A stretch of DNA of 64,000 bases from Rossellomorea vietnamensis NBRC 101237 (GTDB lineage Bacteria > Bacillota > Bacilli > Bacillales > Bacillaceae_B). The stretch's first letter is position 1. Every line of letters starts with the position of its first letter. Shown here in pieces: positions 1-7,634 of this stretch. Position numbers and translations under genes: made by a program. The notes below the pieces were generated by a model. The model made no database searches. It worked only from the letters and a program-made list of their open reading frames with translations, and had not been told where the DNA came from. Location of the stretch: positions 1 to 64,000 of the forward strand of contig NZ_BCVQ01000008.1 in assembly GCF_001591825.1 (NCBI RefSeq). The letters run 5' to 3'.

Positions 1-83
1 AATTTTCGCAGGCTTTTTTTTTGTCATGAATCTTTGAACCATTCATACATGTAAGTAAGGACATATGATGGGGAGGTTGCATC

Positions 84-1280
84 ATGAAAGTAAAAGTGCG
101 CAGTGGCGATACCCTTTGGTACTACAGCCAACTGTTTTATATCCCGATCCAGTTAATCATCGATTCAAATCCTTCCGTTGATCCGAATAGATTGAAAATC
201 GGTACAGAGATACAACTTCCAGGATTCAGGAAAGAAAGTCATTCTATTATTCAAGGTGACTCTCTCTGGTCCCTGGCGCAAAACCGTAACATCGCTGTCG
301 ACGCGTTACTTCTATTGAACGAAGGTGTCAATCCCGATGGATTACAAATAGGAGCGACTATCAGTCTTCCATCAAGGGTGGTTTCACCTGTTGTCAATGG
401 TAAACAGGCCTACGGATCACAACGATTTGAAGGAGATGTACAACGTTTAAAGGAGATCTATCCCTTTATAAAGTTACGATCTGTTGGCGAAAGCGTAGGT
501 GGAAAAGATCTCATCGAAATAAGGATAGGAACCGGAAAGAAAAAAGTTCAAATGAATGCTTCCTTCCATGCGAATGAGTGGATCACTACATCTGTCCTTA
601 TGACGTTTATCAATGAGTACTTACTTTCCTTGACCAACAGTCAGCTAATGAGGGGGGTACAAACCCTTCCTATATATGGGGATGTGGCGTTGTCACTCGT
701 TCCTATGGTCAATCCGGATGGAGTGGACCTTGTTCTGAACGGTCCCCCTAGCGATAAAAGAAATGAAATGATCGCTCTAAATCGAGGGAGTACTGACTTT
801 ACAGGCTGGAAAGCCAACATTAGAGGCGTGGACCTGAACAATCAGTTTCCTGCCAAATGGGAAGTTGAGCAGGAAAGGAAAGAGGAGAAAGAACCGGCTC
901 CAAGAGATTTCCCAGGATATAAGCCCCTCTCAGAGCCCGAAGCCATCGCAATGGCTAAGCTTGCACGGCAAGGGAAGTTCGATCGCCTTCTTGCTCTGCA
1001 CACCCAGGGGAAAGAGTTTTACTGGGGGTATGATGGATTGGAGCCTCCAGAAGCAGCCAAACTTGCAAAGGATTTCACCAGAGTAAGCGGATATAAATCG
1101 GTCCGTTACATTGATAGTTATGCAGGATACAAGGATTGGTTTGTGAAAGAATTCCAAAAATCCGGATTCACCCTTGAATTAGGAAGAGGCATTAACCCCT
1201 TGCCCCTGTCACAATTCGATGAAATCTACCAGGACGTGTCCGGTATTTTACTTGTCTCTATCTATCGGTGGTATGAATGA
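84..1280 (+). CDS. yqgT: gamma-D-glutamyl-L-diamino acid endopeptidase, LysM + peptidase M14 (YqgT-like)
   Basis: This is a 398-residue peptidoglycan peptide hydrolase of the YqgT/endopeptidase I type. Two LysM modules occupy about residues 2-46 and 51-96 and should bind cell-wall glycan. The rest is a zinc carboxypeptidase (M14) domain: H162-x-x-E165 and H306 are the expected zinc ligands, the NxRGVDLNNQFP-type motif lies near residue 245 and the catalytic Glu is E365. There is no classical signal peptide, as in some spore-associated members. The ATG at 84 has GGGGAGG at a normal distance. It precedes yqgU as in B. subtilis. The family assignment is firm; the exact bond cleaved is inferred from the family. 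Confidence 0.93.
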   Translation: MKVKVRSGDTLWYYSQLFYIPIQLIIDSNPSVDPNRLKIGTEIQLPGFRKESHSIIQGDSLWSLAQNRNIAVDALLLLNEGVNPDGLQIGATISLPSRVVSPVVNGKQAYGSQRFEGDVQRLKEIYPFIKLRSVGESVGGKDLIEIRIGTGKKKVQMNASFHANEWITTSVLMTFINEYLLSLTNSQLMRGVQTLPIYGDVALSLVPMVNPDGVDLVLNGPPSDKRNEMIALNRGSTDFTGWKANIRGVDLNNQFPAKWEVEQERKEEKEPAPRDFPGYKPLSEPEAIAMAKLARQGKFDRLLALHTQGKEFYWGYDGLEPPEAAKLAKDFTRVSGYKSVRYIDSYAGYKDWFVKEFQKSGFTLELGRGINPLPLSQFDEIYQDVSGILLVSIYRWYE

Positions 1281-1523
1281 AGAAAACACTCGAAAAATCT
1301 TTATATTAGTTCCATAAATATCTATTGTGGAAAATGAAAATCAGGAGTAAAATTAATCATCATCCTATGAATAGTAACCTCTCGTGGTGACCCAAAAGAT
1401 GTATGTATGAACATCTGGTCATCACTTTTTTTGAATTTTTGTCATGTTTTTTTAATCTTATTGAAACATTTTCGCATTATAAACGTACTAATGAATATGG
1501 AATACAGGAGAAGGGGGAAGAGG

Positions 1524-2630
1524 ATGAAAATGAAAAAAGGTAGTGTGTTGATAATTTTCATGATGTGCATTCTATGGTTAACGGCATGTCAGCCGGAAGA
1601 AACACAATCTTCCCCCTCAGAGAAAGAAAAGGACGATCAGAAAGACGTGATGGTCCATATCCTTCCTGCAGATGGATTTATAGAAAATGTCGGCTGGCTG
1701 TCCAGTTCAGAAATCCTTTCTGTACGGGAAGAGGATGGTGTGACGACCTTCTATATCTACAATGTGTACGACGGAAGCAATCAAAAAATTTATGATGTAC
1801 AACCCTCCTATGTGAGCGCAAGCATCTCACCGGATAAGAAAAAAATACTCATTCATTCCTCTCCGGCATCCTATAAAGCCCAGCTGACGATTATCGATAG
1901 ATCAGGAGAAGTACAATTTCAAAAGGATGTTCCTTCCTATGACTTGACCCACAGCTGGAGTCCATTCAATGATGATACATTGGTCATGACCACTTTCAAT
2001 GAAGATTGGAGCTTTCAAGTCTTTGAAATAAAGATCGGGGACGGGACCATGGACCCCATTGATGTAGAGCAGCCGTTTGTTCAGTGGCAATCGGCATCCT
2101 CCGTCCTTTATCAGGACTGGAGCAAGGATGAAGTGAGCGTATCGGCTCCACTGGTAGCACAAAATATCCTCGATGGTGAAAAGGAAATGATCGTGGAGGA
2201 TAGTATCCATTTCAATCAATTCAAAAGTTCTCTGTTATCGGTCTTTTCAAGGGAAGAAAAAGGGCCGTTTACGTATCAGTTCATTCATCCCAACGGAGAG
2301 GTTCAGTCGGAATTTACAGTTGACCTCTTAAGCCGTTACTCTGATTGGTTAATCCCTTATTATGATATGATAGAAGGGACGGGGCGGTTGATTACGTTCA
2401 TTGCCAATGAACCGGGTTCCTTTGATACGTACTCTGGGACTTTCTCTTTAAAAGAGTGGGACACGGATTCCGGAAAGGAAGAGGTCCTGTTTGATGATCT
2501 TCCTTTAGAACCCATCAAGTGTTCTCCTGATGGAGAGTCGTGTTTATATGGTAATCAACTTGAAAAAGTGATCAATTTTAAGAACTCCAGTATCGTTCAA
2601 CTACTTAAAGAAGAAGGAGCAGATATATAA
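1524..2630 (+). CDS. yqgU: YqgU-like lipoprotein with beta-propeller-type fold
   Basis: This is a 368-residue exported lipoprotein. I start it at ATG 1524 because a purine-rich ribosome site (GGAGAAGGGGGAAG) lies just upstream and the protein then opens with a standard lipoprotein signal: MKMKK, a hydrophobic stretch, and the lipobox L19-T20-A21-C22. The open frame runs further upstream to 1407 but that extension has no ribosome site. The mature part contains repeated WD/propeller-like strands (for example ...SWSPFND..., ...CSPDGESC...), which suggests a six- or seven-blade propeller. It overlaps yqgV by one base (TAATG), so the two are probably translationally coupled. No enzymatic function is visible. 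Confidence 0.88.
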   Translation: MKMKKGSVLIIFMMCILWLTACQPEETQSSPSEKEKDDQKDVMVHILPADGFIENVGWLSSSEILSVREEDGVTTFYIYNVYDGSNQKIYDVQPSYVSASISPDKKKILIHSSPASYKAQLTIIDRSGEVQFQKDVPSYDLTHSWSPFNDDTLVMTTFNEDWSFQVFEIKIGDGTMDPIDVEQPFVQWQSASSVLYQDWSKDEVSVSAPLVAQNILDGEKEMIVEDSIHFNQFKSSLLSVFSREEKGPFTYQFIHPNGEVQSEFTVDLLSRYSDWLIPYYDMIEGTGRLITFIANEPGSFDTYSGTFSLKEWDTDSGKEEVLFDDLPLEPIKCSPDGESCLYGNQLEKVINFKNSSIVQLLKEEGADI

Positions 2631-2944
2631 TGGCAATAGTCGATGTAACAGTTATTCCAATCGGAACGGAATCACCCAGCGTGAGTTCATATGTAGCGGA
2701 TCTGCAAAGTATCCTTAAGGGGTATGAAGAGGAAGGGAAGATCCGTTTTCAGCTTACTCCCATGAATACGATTATAGAAGGGGAACTTCCCGTTCTTTTC
2801 CAAGTGATACAAGACATTCATGAATCCCCATTCCAGCAAGGGATTCAGCGTGTGGCAACCAATATCAGAATTGATGACCGCAGGGATAAGCAAACGACCA
2901 TGGAAGGAAAGCTTTCTTCCGTGCAGCGAAAATTAGAAAAATAA
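2630..2944 (+). CDS. yqgV: MTH1187/YkoF-type thiamine-binding family protein (DUF77)
   Basis: This 104-residue cytosolic protein starts at the ATG that overlaps the yqgU stop codon. The opening MAIVDVTVIPIGTESPSVS and the later EGELPVLFQVIQDIHE pattern match the MTH1187/DUF77 family, small ferredoxin-like proteins that form tetramers and are reported to bind thiamine or related ligands. The family is recognised with good confidence; the ligand in this organism is not shown by the sequence. A strong bidirectional terminator follows directly and separates it from the convergent hxlR-type regulator. Confidence 0.85.
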   Translation: MAIVDVTVIPIGTESPSVSSYVADLQSILKGYEEEGKIRFQLTPMNTIIEGELPVLFQVIQDIHESPFQQGIQRVATNIRIDDRRDKQTTMEGKLSSVQRKLEK

Positions 2945-2951
2945 CCAAAAC

Positions 2952-2984
2952 AAAAAGAGTGGGCGTCTAAGCCCACTCTTTTTA
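2952..2984. terminator. bidirectional intrinsic terminator, yqgV / HxlR regulator
   Basis: AAAAAGAGTGGGC and GCCCACTCTTTTT form a 13-bp hairpin with a 6-base loop, A-rich on the left and T-rich on the right, so it can stop both converging transcripts. Confidence 0.9.
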
Positions 2985-2994
2985 TTGGAACCGA

Positions 2995-3348
2995 TCAAAC
3001 TTCTTCACTTTCCAAAAGGACTTCACTTTTGTCGGGATAGGTTTTTTCGATATGCTGTTCACCCCATGCACATAACATATCCAGTGGTTCTTTTAGGGAC
3101 CATCCGTATTCTGTCAGTTCGTACTCCACCTTTGGAGGTACCTGATTATAAATGATCCGGTTTATGACTCCATCAGCTTCAAGTTCCCTCAATTGCTGGG
3201 TCAGCATTTTCTGTGTTATTCCAGGCATCAAGCGTTTTAATTCACTGGTTCTCCGCTTGCTTTTAATCAAATGACAGAGGATGACGACCTTCCACTTGCC
3301 ACCAATCACTTCCAAGGAAGCTTCAACGGGTATGTTGTATTTTTTCAT
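2995..3348 (-). CDS. HxlR-family winged-helix transcriptional regulator
   Basis: This 117-residue protein is a single HxlR domain: the opening VIGGKWKVVILCHLIK helix, the recognition helix in GITQKMLTQQLRELE and the beta wing ending in VEYELTEYG are characteristic. Members are DNA-binding dimers that sense aldehydes, reactive electrophiles or redox state and often regulate a neighbouring oxidoreductase. Here no such target is adjacent, and I do not recall this gene at the equivalent B. subtilis position, so it looks like a lineage-specific insertion. Cysteines at 25 and 93 could be redox-active but are not at the family's best-known sensor position. The start is ATG 3348 with GGGGAGGT upstream. 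Confidence 0.88.
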   Translation of the reverse strand: MKKYNIPVEASLEVIGGKWKVVILCHLIKSKRRTSELKRLMPGITQKMLTQQLRELEADGVINRIIYNQVPPKVEYELTEYGWSLKEPLDMLCAWGEQHIEKTYPDKSEVLLESEEV

Positions 3349-3508
3349 ATCATGACCTCCCCATCTATGGTCGAATACTATATAGAATCAGCAACAGGGC
3401 CAGGGAATATCCCATTTCCTTGTAGATATATTTCACTATCATTATAACGTACACAACTAAAAGGTCCATAGGGTACTTTTGGGTGCCTATAGGAGAAGTG
3501 GGGAAATT

Positions 3509-3542
3509 AAAAAGCCTTCCATCATGAAGTGGAAGGCTTTTC
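3509..3542 (-). terminator. intrinsic terminator of the DUF2759 gene
   Basis: Read on the minus strand, GAAAAGCCTTCCACTTC / GATGGAAGGCTTTTT forms a hairpin followed by T residues, 19 bp past the stop of the small membrane protein gene. Confidence 0.85.
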
Positions 3543-3560
3543 AATGTGAAACATTTTTAA

Positions 3561-3734
3561 TTAATGGCCACCTGGGTATCCAGAGTGAAGGACAGTCATA
3601 ATTGTAAACCATCCAAAGACACCTAATGTCGCTAGTGAGAAAAGGATTCCCATTGCATTCTTGTTTTTAAATGTGCTTACTACTGCGAATAAAGCTAATA
3701 ATGTAACCAGTGAAGTGATAATTACAAGACCCAT
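3561..3734 (-). CDS. small two-helix membrane protein, DUF2759 family
   Basis: A 57-residue protein starts at ATG 3734 on the minus strand behind the ribosome site GAAAGGGGTC. It begins MGLVIITSLVTLLALFAVV, a first membrane helix, continues with a Lys/Asn turn (FKNKN) and a second helix (about residues 28-48), and ends HSGYPGGH. This pattern matches the DUF2759 family found beside yqgX in Bacillus, probably the yqgW position, though I am not certain of the name. A dedicated terminator follows at 3509-3542. Function is unknown. Confidence 0.8.
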   Translation of the reverse strand: MGLVIITSLVTLLALFAVVSTFKNKNAMGILFSLATLGVFGWFTIMTVLHSGYPGGH

Positions 3735-3930
3735 TTATATGACCCCTTTCATTAAAGTGCGTTTTTCTGACTCTATTGTAACATTATGTACATAAATGCA
3801 CCCATTAACATTTTATAGGTTTTTCTCCCGTTTGTCGAGGTCAAAAAGTTTGACACTTCTATGTCGACCCCATTTTTATGATAATGGAAGTTCTGATACA
3901 ATAATAGTATCACAAATGGAGGTGGAAACG

Positions 3931-4566
3931 TTGCAATGGAAACAAATGCCCTTAGGCCCTTTGCAAACCAACTGTTACATCCTTTGGAACACTAACAATG
4001 AATGTCTGGTGATTGACCCCGGTGGAGAAGGGGAGAAACTGATTCAATGGTTGGAAAATCAATCATTGTCTCCTTTAGCCATCCTTCTCACTCATGCTCA
4101 TTTTGATCACATCGGAGCAGTCGATCAAATGAGGGACCATTTCAGCATCCCTGTATATGTACATGAAAAAGAGGCTCAGTGGTTATTGGATCCTGCATTG
4201 AATGGATCGCAGCTGTTCATGATGGGCGAACTCATCAGATTGAAGCCGGCGGACTACATACTGACAAATGAAAAGAACTTGAAAATTGGTGATTTTCAGC
4301 TGCAATTATTCGAAACACCTGGTCATTCACCGGGTAGTATTTCTTATTATGTACAAGAATGTGGAATCGTATTAGCAGGAGATACTTTATTCATGGGAAG
4401 TATCGGACGATCTGATTTGCCGGGGGGAAATCAGAAAGAACTATTAGCAAGTATTCACGATAAGCTATTGACCCTGCCTGAGGATACCACGGTTCTACCG
4501 GGTCACGGTCCTGAAACGTCGATTGAAGCGGAAATGGATTCAAATCCCTTTTTAAATGGCTTTTAA
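3931..4566 (+). CDS. yqgX: metallo-beta-lactamase-fold hydrolase (glyoxalase II-like), YqgX
   Basis: This 211-residue MBL-fold hydrolase carries the complete dinuclear metal site: T54-HAHFDH60 (H55, H57, D59, H60), H132 in TPGHSPGS, D151 in AGDTL and H192 in PGHGPET. Such proteins are annotated as hydroxyacylglutathione-hydrolase-like; in Bacillus the natural thioester or thiol substrate is uncertain. I use TTG 3931 because ATGGAGGTGG is correctly spaced before it and the length then equals that of B. subtilis YqgX as I recall it. The open frame extends to 3796, but that segment reads as non-coding leader. A terminator follows at once. Confidence 0.92.
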   Translation: MQWKQMPLGPLQTNCYILWNTNNECLVIDPGGEGEKLIQWLENQSLSPLAILLTHAHFDHIGAVDQMRDHFSIPVYVHEKEAQWLLDPALNGSQLFMMGELIRLKPADYILTNEKNLKIGDFQLQLFETPGHSPGSISYYVQECGIVLAGDTLFMGSIGRSDLPGGNQKELLASIHDKLLTLPEDTTVLPGHGPETSIEAEMDSNPFLNGF

Positions 4567-4567
4567 A

Positions 4568-4610
4568 TAAAAAAATCCCTTCAGCTAAAAGCTGAAGGGA
4601 TTTTTTTTAG
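4568..4610. terminator. bidirectional terminator between yqgX and yqgY
   Basis: AAAAAATCCCTTCAGCT / AGCTGAAGGGATTTTTTTT forms a long perfect hairpin with A and T tracts on its two sides, serving both convergent genes. Confidence 0.92.
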
Positions 4611-4852
4611 TGTCCTCCTGCACCAGGAGTCATCATAAAGGTCGTCCAATAAGTAAAACCTGCAAAGAACACTGTTAAGTAGGCACCGAAAACATAAATA
4701 TACATGCGTTCGGACAGTTTTAAATAGCTAAGCATAATGAAGAATCCGGTTTGGCCTAAAAAGATTAATGATGTCGTGGTCATATCACCAAGATAGAACA
4801 TAACGGCAAAAATACCAGTCCAAAACCCAAGAACTCTAAACATACGATCCAT
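4607..4852 (-). CDS. yqgY: DUF2626 membrane protein (YqgY-like)
   Basis: An 81-residue protein with three predicted membrane helices (about residues 8-24, 28-46 and 50-72) ends in MMTPGAGGH. I choose ATG 4852 (MDRMFRVLGFW) over the upstream in-frame ATG at 4885, because AAAGGAGGG precedes it at the right spacing. The family is a Bacillus-specific small membrane protein of unknown role, located as in B. subtilis between yqgX and mgsR. Its last codons overlap the shared terminator hairpin. Confidence 0.85.
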   Translation of the reverse strand: MDRMFRVLGFWTGIFAVMFYLGDMTTTSLIFLGQTGFFIMLSYLKLSERMYIYVFGAYLTVFFAGFTYWTTFMMTPGAGGH

Positions 4853-5129
4853 ATGTAACCCTCCTTTGCACCCTAAGTCCATCACTCAATATTATAAATG
4901 AATACTACCATAAAAGTAAATATGTGTTTGAAGTTAGTTTGTGACGAATGCTTGTTAACTAAACATGAAACTTTCATTAACTCTATTCTTTTCTTGGTAT
5001 TTCACCCCGAACCATTTTATGTAAAAAAATAATCACAAATTTCCAAGTGATATTACTGTACAAAAGTTATACAATTAATATACAATATGTTTAACGAATA
5101 AGAAGTTCAAATTTAAGGAGGTCAATAAA

Positions 5130-5510
5130 GTGAACAACCTGACATTTTTTACTTATCCAAGCTGTACCTCTTGCCGCAAAGCCAAAAAGTGGTTAACCGC
5201 ACATTCCGTCGATTTTGATGAGAGGCACCTATTCAGAGACACTCCTACACATAAAGAGCTAATGGATCTACTTTCCTTAACGACAGATGGTCTTGATGAG
5301 ATACTTGCCACGAGAAGCCAAACGTTCAAAGACTTGGGAAAAGACGTGAATGATCTTCCGTTATCGGAAGTGATCAAACTAATCATCGATGAACCCAAAC
5401 TTCTTCGCAGGCCCCTTTTGACAGACGGAAAAAAACTGGTCGTCGGCTATAACCCAGAAGGACTTCAGAGTTTGGCGAACAAAAACAGATCATTGAAGAA
5501 AAGCAGCTAG
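5130..5510 (+). CDS. mgsR: Spx/ArsC-family stress regulator MgsR (YqgZ)
   Basis: This 126-residue protein belongs to the Spx/ArsC thioredoxin-fold family. The redox switch C12-x-x-C15 sits in YPSCTSCRK near the N-terminus, and LATRSQTFK and PKLLRRPLL match MgsR. MgsR binds RNA polymerase alpha CTD and modulates part of the general stress regulon in B. subtilis, being activated by disulfide formation and then degraded. The start is GTG 5130 with a strong AAGGAGGTC. I looked upstream for a sigma-B promoter (GTTTAA-N12-14-GGGTAT) as known in B. subtilis and did not find a convincing one. Confidence 0.9.
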   Translation: MNNLTFFTYPSCTSCRKAKKWLTAHSVDFDERHLFRDTPTHKELMDLLSLTTDGLDEILATRSQTFKDLGKDVNDLPLSEVIKLIIDEPKLLRRPLLTDGKKLVVGYNPEGLQSLANKNRSLKKSS

Positions 5511-5520
5511 ATGTTGAATT

Positions 5521-5562
5521 GAAAAAGGCAGGCACTTGAATTTCGAGTGCCTGCCTTTTTCA
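5521..5562 (+). terminator. intrinsic terminator of mgsR
   Basis: GAAAAAGGCAGGCACT / AGTGCCTGCCTTTTTC is a near-perfect 16-bp hairpin with a TTGAATTTCG-type loop and a T tract. Confidence 0.92.
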
Positions 5563-5572
5563 ATGGTTTATT

Positions 5573-5608
5573 CATTTGTCGGGGCTGACCAAGCCGCCTC
5601 TGCTTTTC
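5573..5608. repeat. right-end fragment of the intergenic hairpin repeat element
   Basis: The stretch CATTTGTCGGGGCTGACCAA followed by GCCGCCTCTGCTTTTC is nearly identical to the right end of the two full elements at 35413-35573 and 43661-43812. No left half is present, so this is a solo end or a remnant. It abuts the 3' end of tRNA-Gln. Confidence 0.75.
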
Positions 5609-5611
5609 GTA

Positions 5612-5683
5612 CTGGGCTAGCTGGATTCGAACCAACGCATGTCGCAGTCAAAGTGCGATGCCTTACCGCTTGGCTATAGCCCA
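5612..5683 (-). tRNA. tRNA-Gln (anticodon TTG)
   Basis: On the minus strand the 72-base sequence folds as a cloverleaf: acceptor arms TGGGCTA / TAGCCCA, D-arm with AGCGGTAAGGC, anticodon loop CTTTGAC giving anticodon TTG (Gln), and T-arm with GGTTCGAATCC. The discriminator is G. The 3' CCA is not encoded (the following bases are TAC), so it must be added by the CCA transferase. It stands alone rather than in a tRNA cluster. Confidence 0.95.
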
Positions 5684-5752
5684 TTGAATCGTCTTTACAA
5701 AATATAGTATGGATGTATTTTGAGGAACTATTCATGTATCGCTAAAAAGTTT

Positions 5753-6391
5753 TTAAAATGTTTTCGGAATGCATTGTCTGTTGTAATATGGGGTTGGCTG
5801 ATATTGATAAAAGTATGGAGGATAATTGTAATGTGTTTGCCGTACTGGTGAATGTCTCTCTGGTTCTAGGCAGCCCGGGCCGATATACGTGCCTGGCTTT
5901 ACTTTCTCTGTTGTATTGATCCATGCATTTTCATTCATGCAATAATTTTTAGCCATGACGCTTGAGGGAGTGAGTTTTAGAATATCGGAGCCAAGGACAA
6001 CTTCTGGAACGGGAGAATTAAATATAGCGAGTAGGTGGGTATTGTCCTTCCTTGCTTCTTCATAATGCCACCATCCTTGAGGTACGTTCGCCACTTGTCC
6101 CGGCGAAATCCGGTAATTTAATATTTCTTTCGTAAATGGCTTAAGTATGGAGACGATGGCTCCGCCGGAAATACAATAGACCAGTTCCGCAGCATTTTGG
6201 TGGTAATGAGGTTCTACAAAGTTATGTTTACTTAAATAGATATCAAGAAGAGAAGTATTGTCCAATGTATTAAGCTGATTTACTCCTAAAACATTGATTA
6301 GGTTTTGATTATCTTTTTTGAACAGGGGACTTTCATTCACATCAAAAGAGAATTGAGCTTCTGGTGAAGAATAATCCATATATTTCGTCAT
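5753..6391 (-). CDS. cupin-domain protein with Tyr/Pro-rich tail, probable spore-coat-associated protein
   Basis: This 212-residue protein has a single cupin domain. The metal site H62-x-H64-x4-E69 and H109 in VPQGWWH form a complete 3-His/1-Glu set as in oxalate decarboxylase-type cupins. The last 35 residues are rich in Tyr, Pro and Gln (YPPYFYQYQPTPYY), a composition typical of coat proteins that become cross-linked. A sigma-K-like promoter (AC-N16-CATATATTA) lies upstream at 6430-6456 on the same strand. I infer a mother-cell, late-sporulation gene. The enzymatic reaction, if any, is unknown. No B. subtilis counterpart at this locus comes to mind. Confidence 0.72.
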   Translation of the reverse strand: MTKYMDYSSPEAQFSFDVNESPLFKKDNQNLINVLGVNQLNTLDNTSLLDIYLSKHNFVEPHYHQNAAELVYCISGGAIVSILKPFTKEILNYRISPGQVANVPQGWWHYEEARKDNTHLLAIFNSPVPEVVLGSDILKLTPSSVMAKNYCMNENAWINTTEKVKPGTYIGPGCLEPERHSPVRQTHYNYPPYFYQYQPTPYYNRQCIPKTF

Positions 6392-6429
6392 GGGAGGGTC
6401 ACCACTTTCGAATGGCTGATTATCTTATT

Positions 6430-6456
6430 TAATATATGGGTGGGCGATTGAAGTGT
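6430..6456 (-). promoter_or_regulatory. sigma-K-like promoter of the cupin gene
   Basis: On the minus strand AC (6456-6455) is followed after exactly 16 bases by CATATATTA (6438-6430), matching the sigma-K pattern AC-N16/17-CATANNNTA. It sits 39 bp before the cupin start codon. Confidence 0.5.
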
Positions 6457-6515
6457 GAATTGGAAGAGACTTAAAGTGAAAAAAACTTTCAAAAAAAGAA
6501 GGATTTTGCCAATTA

Positions 6516-7634
6516 ATGTCGTATATTTACTTTAAGAAAACAGAAAGGTGGTGCCAATCCATATTTCACTCAGTCGAATCGTTATCGGAAGTGATGATCG
6601 GAGAAGCGTTCAGCAATGATGCCACAGATGTTCATTTGATTCCCAGAACCAAAGATTACTTGATTCAATTCAGAAAGCTCGGGGTACTGGTTCCATTCCA
6701 GACCATAGACCCGGATCAGGCAGATCGCTTGATTGCCCATCTGAAGTTCATGGCCTCCATGGATATCGGAGAAAAGCGTAAGCCCCAAAGCGGCTCCTTC
6801 AGCCTTACCGTAAGAAATACCCCCCTATCTCTCAGGATTTCCACTCTGCCAACTACCCACTTGAAAGAAAGTCTCGTCATTCGGATACTCCCACAAAAAT
6901 ACCAGATTCCTATTGAAAAAATGTCACTATACCCGTCATCAGCTAAAAAACTTCTTGCACTTCTTATGCATTCCCATGGACTCATCCTGTTTACAGGACC
7001 GACCGGAAGTGGTAAAACGACGACTTTGTATTCCCTCGTCCACCATTGTTCCGTCGTCCTGAACCGGAATGTGATCACCCTTGAGGATCCAGTCGAGAAG
7101 CAGCATGATGAAATGGTGCAGATCCAGGTGAATGAAAAAGCAGGGATTACGTATTCAACGGGATTAAAAGCCATTTTGCGGCATGATCCCGACATCATCA
7201 TGGTGGGGGAAATCCGGGACCGGGAGACGGCAGAGATTGCGATACGGGCCTCCCTTACAGGTCATTTGGTTATTTCCACATTACATACAAGGGACGCAAA
7301 AGGGGCGATATATCGCTTGATGGAACTGGGGATCGAGTGGCACGATATCGAACAGACGCTGCTTGCTGTATCTGCTCAGAGATTGCTGAAGCTCCTCTGT
7401 CCTATCTGCAAAGCAGAATGTGGCGGTCAATGTCTTAGGGGGAAAAACCGTAACAGGGCATCTGTCTATGAAATCATTACGGGCAGCTCTTTGAAGGAAG
7501 TATTGAAGGAGGCTAAGGGCGAGAGTGCGGAACATCAGTATCGCACATTGCAGGCTTTAATATGTAAGGGGGTGGCACTTGGATTTGTTTCAGAACATGA
7601 ATATAGGAAATGGGTTCACGAAGAAAAGCGATGA
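6516..7634 (+). CDS. comGA: competence pseudopilus assembly ATPase ComGA
   Basis: This is the GspE/PilB-type ATPase that powers assembly of the competence pseudopilus at the inner face of the membrane. Visible motifs are Walker A GPTGSGKT (161-168), the Asp box around LEDPVE (189-194), Walker B with DPDIIMVGE (224-232), the His box TGHLVISTLHTRDA and a four-Cys cluster CPICKAECGGQC near residue 297, likely binding zinc. The start is uncertain: ATG 6516 has only a distant AGAAGGA, while a better ribosome site (AAAGGTGGTG, 6544-6553) precedes an ATA codon at 6561 that matches the N-terminus of B. subtilis ComGA better. It heads the seven-gene comG operon. Confidence 0.95.
   Translation: MSYIYFKKTERWCQSIFHSVESLSEVMIGEAFSNDATDVHLIPRTKDYLIQFRKLGVLVPFQTIDPDQADRLIAHLKFMASMDIGEKRKPQSGSFSLTVRNTPLSLRISTLPTTHLKESLVIRILPQKYQIPIEKMSLYPSSAKKLLALLMHSHGLILFTGPTGSGKTTTLYSLVHHCSVVLNRNVITLEDPVEKQHDEMVQIQVNEKAGITYSTGLKAILRHDPDIIMVGEIRDRETAEIAIRASLTGHLVISTLHTRDAKGAIYRLMELGIEWHDIEQTLLAVSAQRLLKLLCPICKAECGGQCLRGKNRNRASVYEIITGSSLKEVLKEAKGESAEHQYRTLQALICKGVALGFVSEHEYRKWVHEEKR

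Noticed and set aside
1902-2219. 105-residue ORF on the minus strand inside yqgU
   Set aside because: It lies wholly antisense to a well-supported lipoprotein gene and has no ribosome site or family features.
5000-5129. sigma-B promoter of mgsR
   Set aside because: GTTTAA occurs near 5089-5096 but no GGGTAT follows at 12-14 bp.
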